DNA of 64,000 nt, taken from positions 35,733-99,732 of the forward strand of contig NZ_JAFMPQ010000017.1 in NCBI RefSeq assembly GCF_020667845.1, written 5' to 3'. This document shows positions 63,412-64,000 of this stretch, in pieces. The notes beneath the pieces were generated by a model. That model did no database searches. It saw only the letters and a list, made by a program, of their open reading frames with translations, and was not told the origin of the DNA. The first letter of the stretch is position 1, and every line of letters starts with the position of its first letter. The stretch comes from Cognatishimia sp. F0-27 (GTDB taxonomy: Bacteria; Pseudomonadota; Alphaproteobacteria; Rhodobacterales; Rhodobacteraceae). The translations under genes and the position numbers were made by a program.

Positions 63412-63819
63412 CTACCGGGCGATATACACTGCGCAGCGCGCACGGCGTGCTATCCGCGCGGCTGTCGACCCCAGGAAATAATCCTGTATCCCGGGTTGAT
63501 GCGACCCAACCACGATCAGATCGCAGCCATGGTCGGCGGCATATTCCACGGCCACAATTCCGGGTTTTCCGGTATCAACCGCGGCGGACATGTCCGGTGC
63601 GCCGTCGATGATGTCTTCCAGCCTGGCCATTACTTGCGCTGTCAGGTGGTTTTCCGCCTTTACAGTGACGAACTCCGCGACAAACCCTGGCACGTTTTCG
63701 AGCACTGTCAGAAGCGTGATCCGGCCTCCTTCTGCCAGAAGACTACGGGCAATTGCGATTTTGCGATCGATCAGACCTTCGTGGTCAAGCGCAATGGGTA
63801 TCAGGACATGTTTGTGCAT
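63412..63819 (-). CDS. Universal stress protein (UspA family)
   Basis: A 135-residue single Usp domain. It starts MHKHVLIPIALDHEG and ends with the nucleotide-binding block VVGSHQPGIQDYFLGSTAARIARRARCAVYIAR, matching the G-2x-G-9x-G(S/T) pattern of ATP-binding members. It is monocistronic, convergent with znuA. A 19-bp palindrome lies 20 bases upstream of its start and may control it. Confidence 0.93.
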   Translation of the reverse strand: MHKHVLIPIALDHEGLIDRKIAIARSLLAEGGRITLLTVLENVPGFVAEFVTVKAENHLTAQVMARLEDIIDGAPDMSAAVDTGKPGIVAVEYAADHGCDLIVVGSHQPGIQDYFLGSTAARIARRARCAVYIAR

Positions 63820-63838
63820 GGGGCTTCCGATCTCTTGA

Positions 63839-63857
63839 CGCAGACAGACTGTCTGCG
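63839..63857. promoter_or_regulatory. TetR-like palindromic operator upstream of the Usp gene
   Basis: CGCAGACAGACTGTCTGCG is a perfect 19-bp palindrome around a central A, of a kind often bound by TetR/AcrR-family repressors. It begins 20 bases from the usp start codon, with a TTGACG hexamer on the plus strand at 63835-63840. No TetR gene is in the window. Confidence 0.5.
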
Positions 63858-63868
63858 CATCAGCAGTT

Positions 63869-63896
63869 CCCCCCGCAATCGAGACATTGCGGGGGG
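63869..63896. terminator. Perfect 11-bp hairpin, probable terminator of a gene beyond the right edge
   Basis: CCCCCCGCAAT and ATTGCGGGGGG pair perfectly around a six-base loop. It lies just after the stop of a minus-strand frame entering from the right edge (stop at 63904), so it may end that gene. There is no clear T-run on either side. Confidence 0.55.
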
Positions 63897-63903
63897 AGCA
63901 TCT

Positions 63904-64000
63904 TTACGCGGATCTGTAGAGTTTTGTCATTGAGAACTCTCTGTGTCCGAGGGCTTCAGCGGCGGTGTTTCTGCCGTTTGCGGTGCGCCGGATCATGTCG
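63904..64000 (-). CDS. C-terminal fragment of an unidentified gene entering from the right edge
   Basis: An open minus-strand frame from the window end to a TAA at 63904, ending [19 protein letters not shown]. Only about 32 codons are visible and I recognise no family. The hairpin directly downstream supports a real gene end, but the frame could be chance. Confidence 0.35.
   Translation of the reverse strand, partial: DMIRRTANGRNTAAEALGHREFSMTKLYRSA

Overview
The window is high-GC DNA with the codon usage and gene repertoire of an alphaproteobacterium, most likely a marine Rhodobacteraceae (Roseobacter-group) strain. Pointers are the abundance of TRAP and ABC importers, an HWE-family histidine kinase, split glycine decarboxylase genes (gcvPA/gcvPB), OxyR-KatG and a Zur-ZnuABC set. 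I see no rRNA, tRNA, CRISPR array, insertion sequence or phage gene. The taxon is an inference from gene content.

Layout. 0-4.3 kb: a secreted SH3-domain protein, a TRAP transporter (dctP-dctQ-dctM) and a kappa-GST-like isomerase. 4.4-7.8 kb: katG divergent from oxyR. 8.1-11.9 kb: a large CheB-CheR-PAS-HWE kinase fusion whose 3' end overlaps a single-domain response regulator. 12.1-16.2 kb: an AcoX/ATP-NAD-kinase-like gene followed by gcvPA-gcvPB. 16.6-24.9 kb (minus strand): a CUT1-type ABC importer in one operon with a class III aminotransferase, a DapA-family enzyme and two short-chain dehydrogenases (SDRs). It is divergent from an IclR regulator at 25.1 kb. 26.1-50.7 kb: three complete dipeptide/opine/nickel-type ABC importers interleaved with two M24 hydrolases, an M20 amidohydrolase, a NodB-fold deacetylase, a GST, an SDR and an XRE-cupin regulator. 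51.2-59.9 kb: two DAO-fold flavoenzymes, an AP-endonuclease-fold isomerase, a second DapA homologue, an Old Yellow Enzyme, an SDR, a lambda-crystallin-type dehydrogenase and a fused ferredoxin-flavoprotein resembling HcnA+HcnB or opine oxidase subunits. 59.9-63.3 kb: znuB-znuC-zur divergent from znuA. 63.4-63.8 kb: a UspA protein.

How it fits together. The most striking signal is a tripartite element, GTTCG-N5-CGAAC-N4-GTTCG. It recurs with fixed spacing, in either orientation, in the control regions at about 12.07, 24.93, 40.28, 35.03, 50.96, 52.36 and 56.17 kb, with a weak match at 32.3 kb. Its 15-bp core resembles operators of PcaR/PcaU/PobR-type IclR regulators, and the only IclR gene here (25062-25922) is divergent from the one perfect copy. 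I therefore propose that most of 12-60 kb is one IclR-controlled regulon. It would import and oxidise a small amino-containing organic compound (opine, D-amino acid or modified peptide class; the substrate is unknown) with four ABC systems and feed it into aldolase, aminotransferase and glycine-decarboxylase steps.

A second novelty is a short 11-bp-period TGTGCAT array found twice, each time just downstream of a minus-strand gene in this region.
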